Assembly (NCBI RefSeq): GCF_003384935.1
Contig: NZ_QTTQ01000010.1
Location: 682,001-746,000, forward strand
Direction: 5' to 3'
Length of the DNA: 64,000 nucleotides
Origin: Lutibacter oceani
Lineage (GTDB): Bacteria > Bacteroidota > Bacteroidia > Flavobacteriales > Flavobacteriaceae
A program made the translations under genes and the position numbers. The number at the start of each line of letters is the position of its first letter. Within the stretch, counting starts at the first letter, position 1. This document shows, one piece after another, positions 56,625-64,000 of the stretch. The notes under the pieces were generated by a model. That model saw nothing but the letters and a program-made list of their open reading frames with translations, did not search any database and was not told where the DNA came from.

Positions 56625-56632
56625 CAAATATA
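56625..56632 (-). promoter_or_regulatory. -7 promoter box of the peroxiredoxin operon
   Basis: Minus-strand TATATTTG, 41 bases before the ATG at 56583, fully matches TAnnTTTG. No OxyR-type site is recognisable. Confidence 0.5.
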
Positions 56633-56727
56633 GTATGTAAATACATTATAAATAAAAAATCCTATGCTAATTATTTATATCAACATAGAATTTATTTATA
56701 ATTTTACTACTAAGCAATCAATTTTAA

Positions 56728-57891
56728 CTATTTACTAGCAAAAAGCTTTACATCATTTTCAGAAACTTCTTTTTCACCTAAAATTATTAATCTTTCAACT
56801 ACATTTCTAAGCTCACGAATATTACCTGTCCAATCGTACTCTTGCAGTAATTTAACAGCTTCATCTGAAAAAGATTTTACGGCATTACCCTGTTCTTGTG
56901 CTACTTGTTCTGCGAAGAAATTTATTAACAAAGGAATATCTTCTCGCCTATCATTTAAAGCAGGAACTTCAATTAATATAACTGCAAGCCTATGGTATAA
57001 ATCTTCTCTAAACCTTCCTTCATCAATTTCTTTTTTCAAATTTTTATTAGTAGCTGCTATTACTCTAACATTTACTTTTATGTCTTTATCACTACCTACT
57101 CTTGAGATTTTATTTTCTTGTAAAGCTCTTAATACCTTTGCTTGAGCTGAAAGACTCATGTCTCCTATTTCGTCTAAAAAAATAGTTCCACCATTAGCAG
57201 CTTCAAATTTACCTGCTCTATCTTTATTTGCACCTGTAAAAGAACCTTTAACATGTCCAAATAATTCACTTTCAATTAATTCTGAAGGTATTGCTGCACA
57301 ATTAACCTCAACCATTGGTGCTTTTGTCCTATCACTTTTTTCGTGTAACCAATGTGCAACTAGTTCTTTACCGGTTCCGTTTGGTCCCGTAATTAATACA
57401 CGAGCATCTGTTGGTGCTACTTTTTCAATCATGTTTTTTATATGAGATATAGCATCACTATTACCTATCATCTCATATTTTTTACTTACTTTTTTCTTTA
57501 AAAGTTTGTTTTCAACAACCAATTCTTTTCTGTCCAGCGCATTTCTAACAGTATTAAGTAAACGATTTAAATCTGGTGGTTTTGAAATATAATCAAAAGC
57601 ACCTAAACGCATAGTGTTTACAGCTGTGTCTAAATCTCCGTGCCCAGAAATCATAACCATTGGTATTTCTGGTTTTATTTTTTTTACTTTTTCAAGTACT
57701 TCTACACCATCCATTTTTGGCATTTTTATATCACAAAGTACCAAATCAAAATCTGATTTTGTAATCATTTCAACACCAACCAAACCATCTTCTGCTTCTT
57801 CAACTTGATAGGTATCGTTTTCTTCTGAAATTATTTTTTTTAATACTCTGCGAATTGCAGCTTCATCTTCAATTATTAATATTTTTGGCAT
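56728..57891 (-). CDS. sigma-54-dependent response regulator lacking a DNA-binding domain
   Basis: A 387-residue NtrC-type activator. The receiver domain (1-120) has LCDIKMPKMDGVEVL with phospho-accepting Asp54 and a lysine in ISKPPDLN. The AAA+ domain (about 140-365) has Walker A ITGPNGTGKELV, the sigma-54 contact loop GSFTGA, Walker B GGTIFLDEIGDM and the arginine-finger region RFREDLYHRLAV. The protein stops right after the AAA+ lid (VSENDVKLFASK): the C-terminal Fis-type helix-turn-helix is absent. It must therefore act without specific upstream binding or via a partner. No histidine kinase gene is adjacent. Confidence 0.93.
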   Translation of the reverse strand: MPKILIIEDEAAIRRVLKKIISEENDTYQVEEAEDGLVGVEMITKSDFDLVLCDIKMPKMDGVEVLEKVKKIKPEIPMVMISGHGDLDTAVNTMRLGAFDYISKPPDLNRLLNTVRNALDRKELVVENKLLKKKVSKKYEMIGNSDAISHIKNMIEKVAPTDARVLITGPNGTGKELVAHWLHEKSDRTKAPMVEVNCAAIPSELIESELFGHVKGSFTGANKDRAGKFEAANGGTIFLDEIGDMSLSAQAKVLRALQENKISRVGSDKDIKVNVRVIAATNKNLKKEIDEGRFREDLYHRLAVILIEVPALNDRREDIPLLINFFAEQVAQEQGNAVKSFSDEAVKLLQEYDWTGNIRELRNVVERLIILGEKEVSENDVKLFASK

Positions 57892-57938
57892 TTTTTTTAT
57901 TTTTTATTGAATGTACAAGAATTAAGCCAACTTTTAAA

Positions 57939-58769
57939 TTACTGTTTGTTTTGAAATAAATGCACGTCTCTCTGAGGAAATGGAATTGAAATGTTATTTT
58001 TTCTAAATAATGCATCAATTTCAAAACGAATATCACTTTTTGGTACACCCGCTTCAAAACTATTATTTAACGTAAAAACCAGTTTAAAATCTAATGAACT
58101 TTCTCCAAAATTTATAAATAAAACTGTAGGTTCTGGTACTTTTAAAACCAAGGGATGATCATTTGCAGCTTGTAATAACAATTTTTTTACCAATTGAACA
58201 TCACTTCCATAAGCAACACCAACCAAAACGTTTTCTCTAGTTTCAGTTCCGTTTTCTGTCCAGTTATACAAACTATTAGTTAAATATAAATGGTTGGGTA
58301 TAACTAGCACTTTATTGTCTATAGTTACTGCTCTTGTAGTACGCAATTTAATTTCTTCAACCCTACCCACTTTTCCATCCAATTCAATAATATCTCCTAC
58401 ATGAACCGATTGATCAATTAGGATAAAAACACCTGAAATTATATCTTGAAATAATGTTTGTAATGCCAAACCTACACCTACTAATAAGGCCGCAGATGCT
58501 GCAAAAATTGCTGTTACATTAACTCCTATATTATGAAATGTAGTTAAAATAATAACAACATAAATAAACCATTTACTATATGAAAATAATGAAACAAATT
58601 TTATTTTATCTTCATTTGGCAATTTTCTGGTTATTAATTTTCTAGCTAATTTTAGAATTAAAGATGTAATAAACAATGCCGCAATAACAACTAAAATTGC
58701 CTTAATACTAATATGTACATCTTTACTAAAAGTAAAATCGTAATTTAAAAAATCAATAAACTTTTCCAT
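57939..58769 (-). CDS. MscS-family mechanosensitive channel
   Basis: A 276-residue small-conductance mechanosensitive channel. Three membrane segments (about 22-42, 60-80 and 88-110) precede the MscS core: the pore-lining AAALLVGVGLALQTLFQDIISGVFILIDQSVHVGDIIELDGKVGRVEEIKLRTTRAVTIDNKVLVIPNHLYLTNSLYNW. It ends with the alpha/beta domain (IRFEIDALFRKNNISIPFPQRDVHL). The channel releases solutes on hypo-osmotic shock. It has no operon partner in view. Confidence 0.93.
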   Translation of the reverse strand: MEKFIDFLNYDFTFSKDVHISIKAILVVIAALFITSLILKLARKLITRKLPNEDKIKFVSLFSYSKWFIYVVIILTTFHNIGVNVTAIFAASAALLVGVGLALQTLFQDIISGVFILIDQSVHVGDIIELDGKVGRVEEIKLRTTRAVTIDNKVLVIPNHLYLTNSLYNWTENGTETRENVLVGVAYGSDVQLVKKLLLQAANDHPLVLKVPEPTVLFINFGESSLDFKLVFTLNNSFEAGVPKSDIRFEIDALFRKNNISIPFPQRDVHLFQNKQ

Positions 58770-58798
58770 AAAAATAATTTAAAATGAATAGGTTATAT

Positions 58799-60112
58799 TT
58801 AATATTTCAACCATTTATAAAGTTCTTTATAGGTTGGCTTCTTCCCGTACATTAAAATACCAACTCTATAAATTTTGGCTGCAAACCAAACTATTGCTAT
58901 AAAGGTAATAATTAAAAGCAGCATTGATGTTAGTATTTGCCACCAAGGAACTCCAAAAGGAATCCGCATTAACATTACAATTGGAGATGTTAATGGAAAC
59001 AATGAGAATCCTAATGCAATTGGACCGTGTGGGTTTTCAATAACTGAAAAACCAACATAAATTGCTATTATTAAAGGCATTAAAACTGGCATCATAAATT
59101 GTTGCGTATCCGTTTCACTATCAACAGCTGCACCTATTGCAGCATAAATTGAACTGTAAATTAAATAACCTCCAATAAAATAAATAATAAATGAGAAAAA
59201 CATAGTTAAAATTGGCAGGTTTTTTATCTCTTGTAATGCCAATTGTAACTCACTAGCAGATGACGACTGTACTTGCTGAATCATTTCCGGATTCATTTGC
59301 CCCATTGCTGATCCTGAGCTTGCAGCTTCAATACCAAAAATATATGTAATTGCAAATAGTAATAAACCTGCCGAAATCATCCAAATAATAAATTGTAAAA
59401 CCCCCGCTAAAGCATTTCCTAATATTTTACCTAGCATTAATTGAAATGGTTTTACAGATGAAATTATTATTTCAATTATTCTACTTGTTTTTTCTTCAAT
59501 TACACTCCGCATTACTGATGTGCCATAAATTATTATAAACATAAAAATAAGATACCCAAATCCTCCGCCTGTTACCATTCGCAAAACACTTCCAATTTTT
59601 GAAGATTTTTCTCCAATAAAATTCTCTGTTTCTATTTGAACTGTAGTTTCTGTTGCTTTTATTTTATCAACATCAAAATGAAGTTGTTCAATTTTAAGGT
59701 TCCTTATCTTTTTTTCTAATTTATTTTCAATACTACTTAATAAGTTTAAACTTGGCGTATCTTCTGAATAAAAGGCAATTCCTTTAGATAGATTTACTAA
59801 ACTGTCGCTTTTAGGAATGTATAAAACTCCATAATAATGTCCTTCAGTTTGTTTACGAGCTTCCTCTATTCCTAAAGCAGTAAGATCTATATATTTTGTA
59901 GAATTTGAATCTGTAAATACTGATGCTAATAAATTAGATTCATCTACAAATGCAACTGTTCTAACTTCTTCACTATTTTTTTGATTTAAAAATATAATTA
60001 ACATCATAAGCCCAACCATTAACAGCGGACTTAAAACAGTCATTACTATAAATGACTTGTTTTTAACTTTTGCTAAAAACTCTCTTTTTATTATTAATTT
60101 TAATTTATCCAT
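58799..60112 (-). CDS. ABC-2-type transporter permease (NatB-like)
   Basis: A 437-residue permease with an N-terminal basic start (MDKLKLIIKREFLAKVKNKSFIVMTVLSPLLMVGLMMLII), a large extracytoplasmic domain (about 50-190) and six further hydrophobic segments. MRSVIEEKTSRIIEIIISSVKPFQLMLGKILGNALAGVLQF (about 206-246) is the family's conserved stretch. NatB-like sodium exporters share this layout, but the cargo is unknown. The start overlaps the ATPase stop by eight bases, so both form one exporter. Confidence 0.88.
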   Translation of the reverse strand: MDKLKLIIKREFLAKVKNKSFIVMTVLSPLLMVGLMMLIIFLNQKNSEEVRTVAFVDESNLLASVFTDSNSTKYIDLTALGIEEARKQTEGHYYGVLYIPKSDSLVNLSKGIAFYSEDTPSLNLLSSIENKLEKKIRNLKIEQLHFDVDKIKATETTVQIETENFIGEKSSKIGSVLRMVTGGGFGYLIFMFIIIYGTSVMRSVIEEKTSRIIEIIISSVKPFQLMLGKILGNALAGVLQFIIWMISAGLLLFAITYIFGIEAASSGSAMGQMNPEMIQQVQSSSASELQLALQEIKNLPILTMFFSFIIYFIGGYLIYSSIYAAIGAAVDSETDTQQFMMPVLMPLIIAIYVGFSVIENPHGPIALGFSLFPLTSPIVMLMRIPFGVPWWQILTSMLLLIITFIAIVWFAAKIYRVGILMYGKKPTYKELYKWLKY

Positions 60113-61034
60113 TGTTTGCTACGGCTTTTAAAAATATATCGTTTGCACTTGGAATAATTTCGGTAAAATGATTTAATTGTGCTTTATTGTTTAAAAACCG
60201 AATTAAGTCTTTTGAAGTATCTCCATTATTTAATGTAACAATTAGTCTTAATTCATCATCTAATTGCGGATTAACTGATTTTTCAGTTTTATAATGTTCA
60301 TTTAATTTGTTTAACAATTGTTCTTTTTCAGTTGAAATTAACCCAACTTCAAATTGATTGGTTTTAAATTCCTGCTTTATTTCGCTTAATTTACCATCTA
60401 AAATTTTATTAGATTTATTAATAAGTGCAATATAATCGCATAATTCTTCTACCGATTCCATCCTGTGGGTTGAAAATATAATACTGGCACCATCATCACG
60501 TAATTTTAAAATTTCGTCTTTAATTAAATTCGCATTTATTGGGTCGAAACCACTAAAAGGCTCATCAAAAATTAATAATTTAGGAGCATGCATTACAGTT
60601 ACAATAAACTGTACTTTTTGCGCCATACCTTTTGAAAGTTCTTGAATTTTTTTATCCCACCAATCACTAATCTCAAATTTTTCAAACCAATATTTTAATT
60701 TCTTTTTTGCATCTGATTTAGACAATCCTTTTAATTGTGCTAAATACAATGCTTGTTCACCAACCTTCATACTTTTATACAATCCTCTTTCTTCAGGCAA
60801 ATATCCAATTTGATGCACATGCTGTGGCTTAAGCGGTTCTCCATCTAAAAAAATGTTTCCACTATCTTGTAAAGTAATTTGATTTATTATTCTAATTAGC
60901 GAGGTTTTTCCAGCTCCATTTGGACCTAATAATCCAAATACACTCCCTTTTGGAACTGAAATTGAAACGTTGTTTAATGCTGTAAAATTACCGTAGTTTT
61001 TACATACATTTTCAACCGTTAAAATTGTATTCAT
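60105..61034 (-). CDS. ABC transporter ATP-binding protein (NatA-like)
   Basis: A 309-residue ATPase that powers the adjacent permease. Walker A is GPNGAGKTSLIRIIN (about 35), the signature LSKGMAQKVQFIVTVMHAPKLLIFDEPFSGFDP (about 133-165) includes Walker B, and the H-loop is IFSTHRME. The C-terminal 90 residues form the regulatory extension typical of NatA-type subunits. The pair is probably a small-molecule or ion exporter. Confidence 0.93.
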   Translation of the reverse strand: MNTILTVENVCKNYGNFTALNNVSISVPKGSVFGLLGPNGAGKTSLIRIINQITLQDSGNIFLDGEPLKPQHVHQIGYLPEERGLYKSMKVGEQALYLAQLKGLSKSDAKKKLKYWFEKFEISDWWDKKIQELSKGMAQKVQFIVTVMHAPKLLIFDEPFSGFDPINANLIKDEILKLRDDGASIIFSTHRMESVEELCDYIALINKSNKILDGKLSEIKQEFKTNQFEVGLISTEKEQLLNKLNEHYKTEKSVNPQLDDELRLIVTLNNGDTSKDLIRFLNNKAQLNHFTEIIPSANDIFLKAVANNG

Positions 61035-61104
61035 TCTTTTGTTTTTGATTCGACAAACGAAAGTAAAATTAATTTAATTGAAATTGGTTAAACTCTTCAT
61101 AAAA

Positions 61105-61797
61105 TTAATGAAGTTTGTCTATATATTTACGTTGAATGGTTTTCAAAAATTCAATTGTAGCCTTTGGTTTTACAATACGCAACATTTCGGTAATACCACC
61201 ATTTGTATAAAAAATACCCTTTGCAATATCGTAGTTTTTGTCTGAAATATTGTTTTTTATTTCAAATGTATAAGTTCTAAATTCATCCCAAGTCATTAGT
61301 TCCGGTACTTCTACATAATAAACATCATCCTCATCTTTAGATTCATAAATACCAGCCTCCAATTCATTAATATTGAAAAATTTATTAATTCTTATTAAAG
61401 CATCTGTATCTTTAAACTTTTCGCTTTTTGCAAATTCAAAACCGGCATCTTGATAATACTGTTGAATTTGTTTTATTTCATGATATCTATTTATTCCTTT
61501 AATTCTAATTCCATTTAATTTTCTTGAATTAATAGTTACTTCACACTTAGCTCCAGATAATTTTAAATCATATTTTTCATTAATTCTCCTTGTAGCCCTT
61601 AAAATTTTTTCGAAGGAATTAGGTTCTTTGGTTACAAAAATTATTGATGTTGGTTTTTCTACCTCTGTAAATCTTCCATAATAATTTTTATAAGGATTAG
61701 GAACATTGATTACAAAAGTTTTTGGAATTTTATTTTCATCAACTGTATCAATATTTTCTTGAATATTTATTTTTCCAATAAGTTCTTTTGTAGCCAT
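61105..61797 (-). CDS. protein of unknown function
   Basis: A 230-residue soluble protein I do not recognise. It begins with a polar segment (MATKELIGKINIQENIDTVDENKIPKTFVINVPNPYKNYYGRF) and has a mixed alpha/beta pattern; no signal peptide, membrane segment, cysteine pair or known motif is visible (one cysteine, at AKCEVTI). The end KATIEFLKTIQRKYIDKLH is amphipathic. It lies divergent from the marR gene with a 127-base gap and downstream of no obvious partner. Confidence 0.65.
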   Translation of the reverse strand: MATKELIGKINIQENIDTVDENKIPKTFVINVPNPYKNYYGRFTEVEKPTSIIFVTKEPNSFEKILRATRRINEKYDLKLSGAKCEVTINSRKLNGIRIKGINRYHEIKQIQQYYQDAGFEFAKSEKFKDTDALIRINKFFNINELEAGIYESKDEDDVYYVEVPELMTWDEFRTYTFEIKNNISDKNYDIAKGIFYTNGGITEMLRIVKPKATIEFLKTIQRKYIDKLH

Positions 61798-61889
61798 AAT
61801 TTTAGGTTAATGATTCGTTTTTTAAACTTATCCTTTTTTTTTTTAATAACCAAAAAAATTACGGTCAAAACTATTTTTTATTAATTTAT

Positions 61890-61920
61890 TATGCGTGCAT
61901 AGTATTTTTTTATATATTTG
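61890..61920 (+). promoter_or_regulatory. candidate MarR operator and -7 box
   Basis: The inverted repeat TATGC-GT-GCATA (61890-61901) covers the expected -33 region, 11 bases upstream of the -7 box TATATTTG (61913-61920), which ends four bases before the marR ATG. The arrangement suits autorepression of marR together with the beta-oxidation genes. Confidence 0.5.
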
Positions 61921-61924
61921 GTAA

Positions 61925-62377
61925 ATGCAAAAAGAACAAACAATAGACCATGCATTAAGAGCCACTTGGCAAGCGGTTGCAAAAATGTATAATGAACAAG
62001 CAGTAAAACACGATAGTACAATGGCAATGGCTTTTGTATTACTAAATATAGACTCTAAAAATGGAACACCATCTACAGCTTTAGGCCCACAAATGGGAAT
62101 GGAACCAACAAGTCTTTCTCGCATTTTAAAAAGCATGGAAGAAAAAGGAGCTATTTATAGAGAAAAAAACCCCGATGATGGAAGAAGTGTACTTATTAAA
62201 TTAACTGATTTTGGAATTGAAAAAAGGGATATTTCACGCCAACATGTTATTCAATTTAACGAAACAGTTAAAAATCATATTTCAGAAGAAAAAATAAAAC
62301 ATTTTTTTGAAGTTACTGAAACTATAAACAAATTAATTGCTAATAAAACAATTTTTGAATATGAACCTACTAAATAA
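61925..62377 (+). CDS. MarR-family transcriptional regulator
   Basis: A 150-residue winged-helix repressor. It reads QTIDHALRATWQAVAKMYNEQAVKHDSTMAMAFVLLNID at the start, the recognition region TALGPQMGMEPTSLSRILKSMEEKGAIYREKNPDDGRSVLIKLT (about 55-98) with the wing, and ends with dimerisation helices. Relatives placed before fatty-acid beta-oxidation genes are thought to respond to acyl-CoA, and here the next gene, 12 bases on, is a beta-oxidation enzyme. The start is four bases after a -7 box. Confidence 0.9.
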   Translation: MQKEQTIDHALRATWQAVAKMYNEQAVKHDSTMAMAFVLLNIDSKNGTPSTALGPQMGMEPTSLSRILKSMEEKGAIYREKNPDDGRSVLIKLTDFGIEKRDISRQHVIQFNETVKNHISEEKIKHFFEVTETINKLIANKTIFEYEPTK

Positions 62378-62389
62378 AAATATATAATA

Positions 62390-64000
62390 ATGAAAAGACC
62401 AATAAAAAAAGTAGCAGTAATAGGTTCCGGAATTATGGGATCTGGTATTGCATGTCATTTCGCAAATATTGGTGTAGAAGTTTTATTGCTTGATATTATT
62501 CCTCGTGAATTAACAGATATTGAAAAAGCAAAAGGACTTACACTAGAACACAAAGTTGTTAGAAACAGGTTGGTTAATGACAGTTTAAAAGCTTCGCTAA
62601 AATCTAAACCATCACCTATTTACAACCAAAAATTTGCTGATAGAATTTCTACTGGAAATTTAGATGACGATTTGCACAAAATTAAAGATGTAGATTGGGT
62701 ACTAGAAGTTGTTGTTGAAAGATTAGATATTAAACAATCCGTTTTTGAAAAAATTGAGAAATACCGTAAACCAGGTACTTTAATAACTTCAAACACTTCA
62801 GGAATTCCCATTAGTTATATGAATAAAGGAAGAAGTGACGATTTTCAAAAACATTTTGCTGTAACTCACTTTTTTAATCCACCACGGTATTTAAAATTAT
62901 TTGAAGTGGTTCCAGGTCCTAATTGTAAACAAGAAGTTACGGACTTTTTAATGATGTATGGTGAAAAATTCTTAGGAAAAACTTCGGTTTTAGCTAAAGA
63001 TACTCCTGCTTTTATTGGAAACAGAGTTGGAATTTTTGGTATTATGAGTTTGTTCCACCAAGTAAAAGAACTAGGTTTAACTGTTGAAGAAGTTGACAAA
63101 TTAACCGGTCCAGTTATTGGTCGTCCAAAATCAGCAACATTTAGAACTGTTGATGTAGTTGGTTTAGATACTTTGGTGCATGTAGCAAATGGTATTTACG
63201 AAAATTGTCCTGATGATGAGGCTCATGAATTATTTAAACTGCCTTCTTTCATTGAAAAAATGATGGAAAACAAATGGCTAGGAAGCAAAACAGGACAAGG
63301 TTTTTACAAAAAAGTAGTTGAAAATGGAAAAAAATCTATTCAATCTCTAGATTTAAATACTTTAGAATACCGTCCAAATAAAAGAGCCAAATTTACAACT
63401 TTGGAAATGACTAAAACTATCGATAAAGTTATTGATCGTTTTAAAATATTAGTGAAAGGAAAAGACAAAGCTGGTGAATTCTACAGAAAGAATTTTGCAG
63501 CTATGTTTGGTTACGTTCAAAATAGAATTCCTGAAATTTCCGATGAATTGTATCGTTTAGATGATGCTATGAAAGCTGGTTTTGGATGGGAACACGGACC
63601 TTTCCAAATTTGGGATGCTATTGGTGTTGAAAAAGGGATTGAACTAATGCAAGCAGAAAACATTCCTGTTGCTTCTTGGGTAACTGAAATGGTTACAAGT
63701 GGAAATAAATCTTTTTATTCTGTAAAAGATGGAGCTAAATATTATTATGCAATTCCATCAAAAAAACAAGAAAAAATTCCTGGACAAGATAGTTTTATCA
63801 TTCTTGATAATATTAGAGAAGCAAAAACAATTTGGTCTAATGCAGGCGCTTCTATTCAACATTTAGGAGATGGTGTTTTAAATGTAGAATTCCAATCTAA
63901 AATGAATACTTTAGGAGGTGAAGTTTTACAAGCCATAAATAAAGGAATTGATTTAGCCGAATCTGAATATGATGCAGTAATTTTAGGAAATCAAGCAGCT
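62390..64000 (+). CDS. fadJ: fused 3-hydroxyacyl-CoA dehydrogenase/enoyl-CoA hydratase (3' end outside window)
   Basis: Beta-oxidation enzyme carrying dehydrogenase and hydratase activities. The frame starts at ATG 62390 and remains open to the right edge (537 codons). The NAD-binding motif VAVIGSGIMGSGIACHFANIG is at the N-terminus, followed by THFFNPPRYLKLFEVVPGP and DTPAFIGNRVGIFGIMSLFHQVKEL. The C-terminal dehydrogenase domain continues, and the last 70 residues (HLGDGVLNVEFQSKMNTLGGEVLQAINKGIDLAESEYDAVIL) begin the hydratase domain. The dehydrogenase-first order, reverse of E. coli FadB/FadJ, is usual in Bacteroidota. It is co-transcribed with marR. Confidence 0.9.
   Translation, partial: MKRPIKKVAVIGSGIMGSGIACHFANIGVEVLLLDIIPRELTDIEKAKGLTLEHKVVRNRLVNDSLKASLKSKPSPIYNQKFADRISTGNLDDDLHKIKDVDWVLEVVVERLDIKQSVFEKIEKYRKPGTLITSNTSGIPISYMNKGRSDDFQKHFAVTHFFNPPRYLKLFEVVPGPNCKQEVTDFLMMYGEKFLGKTSVLAKDTPAFIGNRVGIFGIMSLFHQVKELGLTVEEVDKLTGPVIGRPKSATFRTVDVVGLDTLVHVANGIYENCPDDEAHELFKLPSFIEKMMENKWLGSKTGQGFYKKVVENGKKSIQSLDLNTLEYRPNKRAKFTTLEMTKTIDKVIDRFKILVKGKDKAGEFYRKNFAAMFGYVQNRIPEISDELYRLDDAMKAGFGWEHGPFQIWDAIGVEKGIELMQAENIPVASWVTEMVTSGNKSFYSVKDGAKYYYAIPSKKQEKIPGQDSFIILDNIREAKTIWSNAGASIQHLGDGVLNVEFQSKMNTLGGEVLQAINKGIDLAESEYDAVILGNQAA

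Overview
The window reads as a chromosome segment of an AT-rich member of the Flavobacteriaceae (Bacteroidota). The basis is the recurring promoter box TAnnTTTG, the scarcity of Shine-Dalgarno sequences, the many Phe/Ile/Asn/Lys-rich proteins, and families typical of the group (monomeric isocitrate dehydrogenase, small DUF6095- and DUF4834-like proteins, GH3/beta-lactamase fusion, Bacteroidota-style Crp regulator). I see no rRNA, tRNA, CRISPR array, insertion sequence or prophage. Species is not determinable from the sequence alone.

Region 1 (1-13942) is a sulfur-metabolism island. It opens with the 3' part of a Psr/Phs-like molybdopterin oxidoreductase gene, followed by its four-cluster ferredoxin subunit and NrfD-type membrane subunit, two half-size YeeE/YedE-type sulfur transporter subunits, and two membrane-anchored rhodanese-like proteins. 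These two have lost the catalytic cysteine but share a lysine-rich C-terminal tail ending in Gly-Gly-Cys. After a terminator come two exported tandem-domain rhodaneses with intact cysteines, an outer-membrane porin and a Crp/Fnr regulator. Beyond ligA (opposite strand), a second operon carries a sulfide:quinone-oxidoreductase-like flavoprotein, a TusE/DsrC-like carrier and a DsrE2-like protein. A perfect palindrome upstream of the second operon has partial matches upstream of the exported rhodaneses, suggesting one regulator for both. The likely theme is import and relay of sulfane sulfur (thiosulfate, polysulfide, sulfide); the direction of electron flow cannot be decided from sequence.

Region 2 (13993-33587) is mostly housekeeping: EamA permease, HtrA protease, dapF, mltG, a cell-wall lytic-type protein, rsmI-like methylase, low-molecular-weight phosphatase, dnaA, thioesterase, IMPACT-family protein, asparaginase, ribD, prmC, trmD, rplS, icd, murQ and an ATP-grasp protein. 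A 780-base gap between rplS and icd has its own promoter and terminator and may encode a non-coding RNA. A short GC-richer repeat-like sequence sits in frame inside prmC.

Region 3 (33580-44411) holds a DinB protein, a LysE exporter, a secreted basic protein preceded by a good sigma-54 promoter match, then a polysaccharide cluster (flippase, wecB, glycosyltransferases, pyruvyltransferase-like protein) and a large YfhO-type membrane protein.

Region 4 (44514-64000) holds an outer-membrane protein, acetyltransferase, rsmE, DUF4159 protein, bile-acid-symporter-type carrier, acyltransferase, GH3/beta-lactamase fusion, an exonuclease, PPK2, a peroxiredoxin/thioredoxin/small-protein operon, a sigma-54 activator without a DNA-binding domain, MscS channel, an ABC exporter, an unknown protein, and at the right edge a MarR regulator with the 5' part of a fused beta-oxidation enzyme gene.
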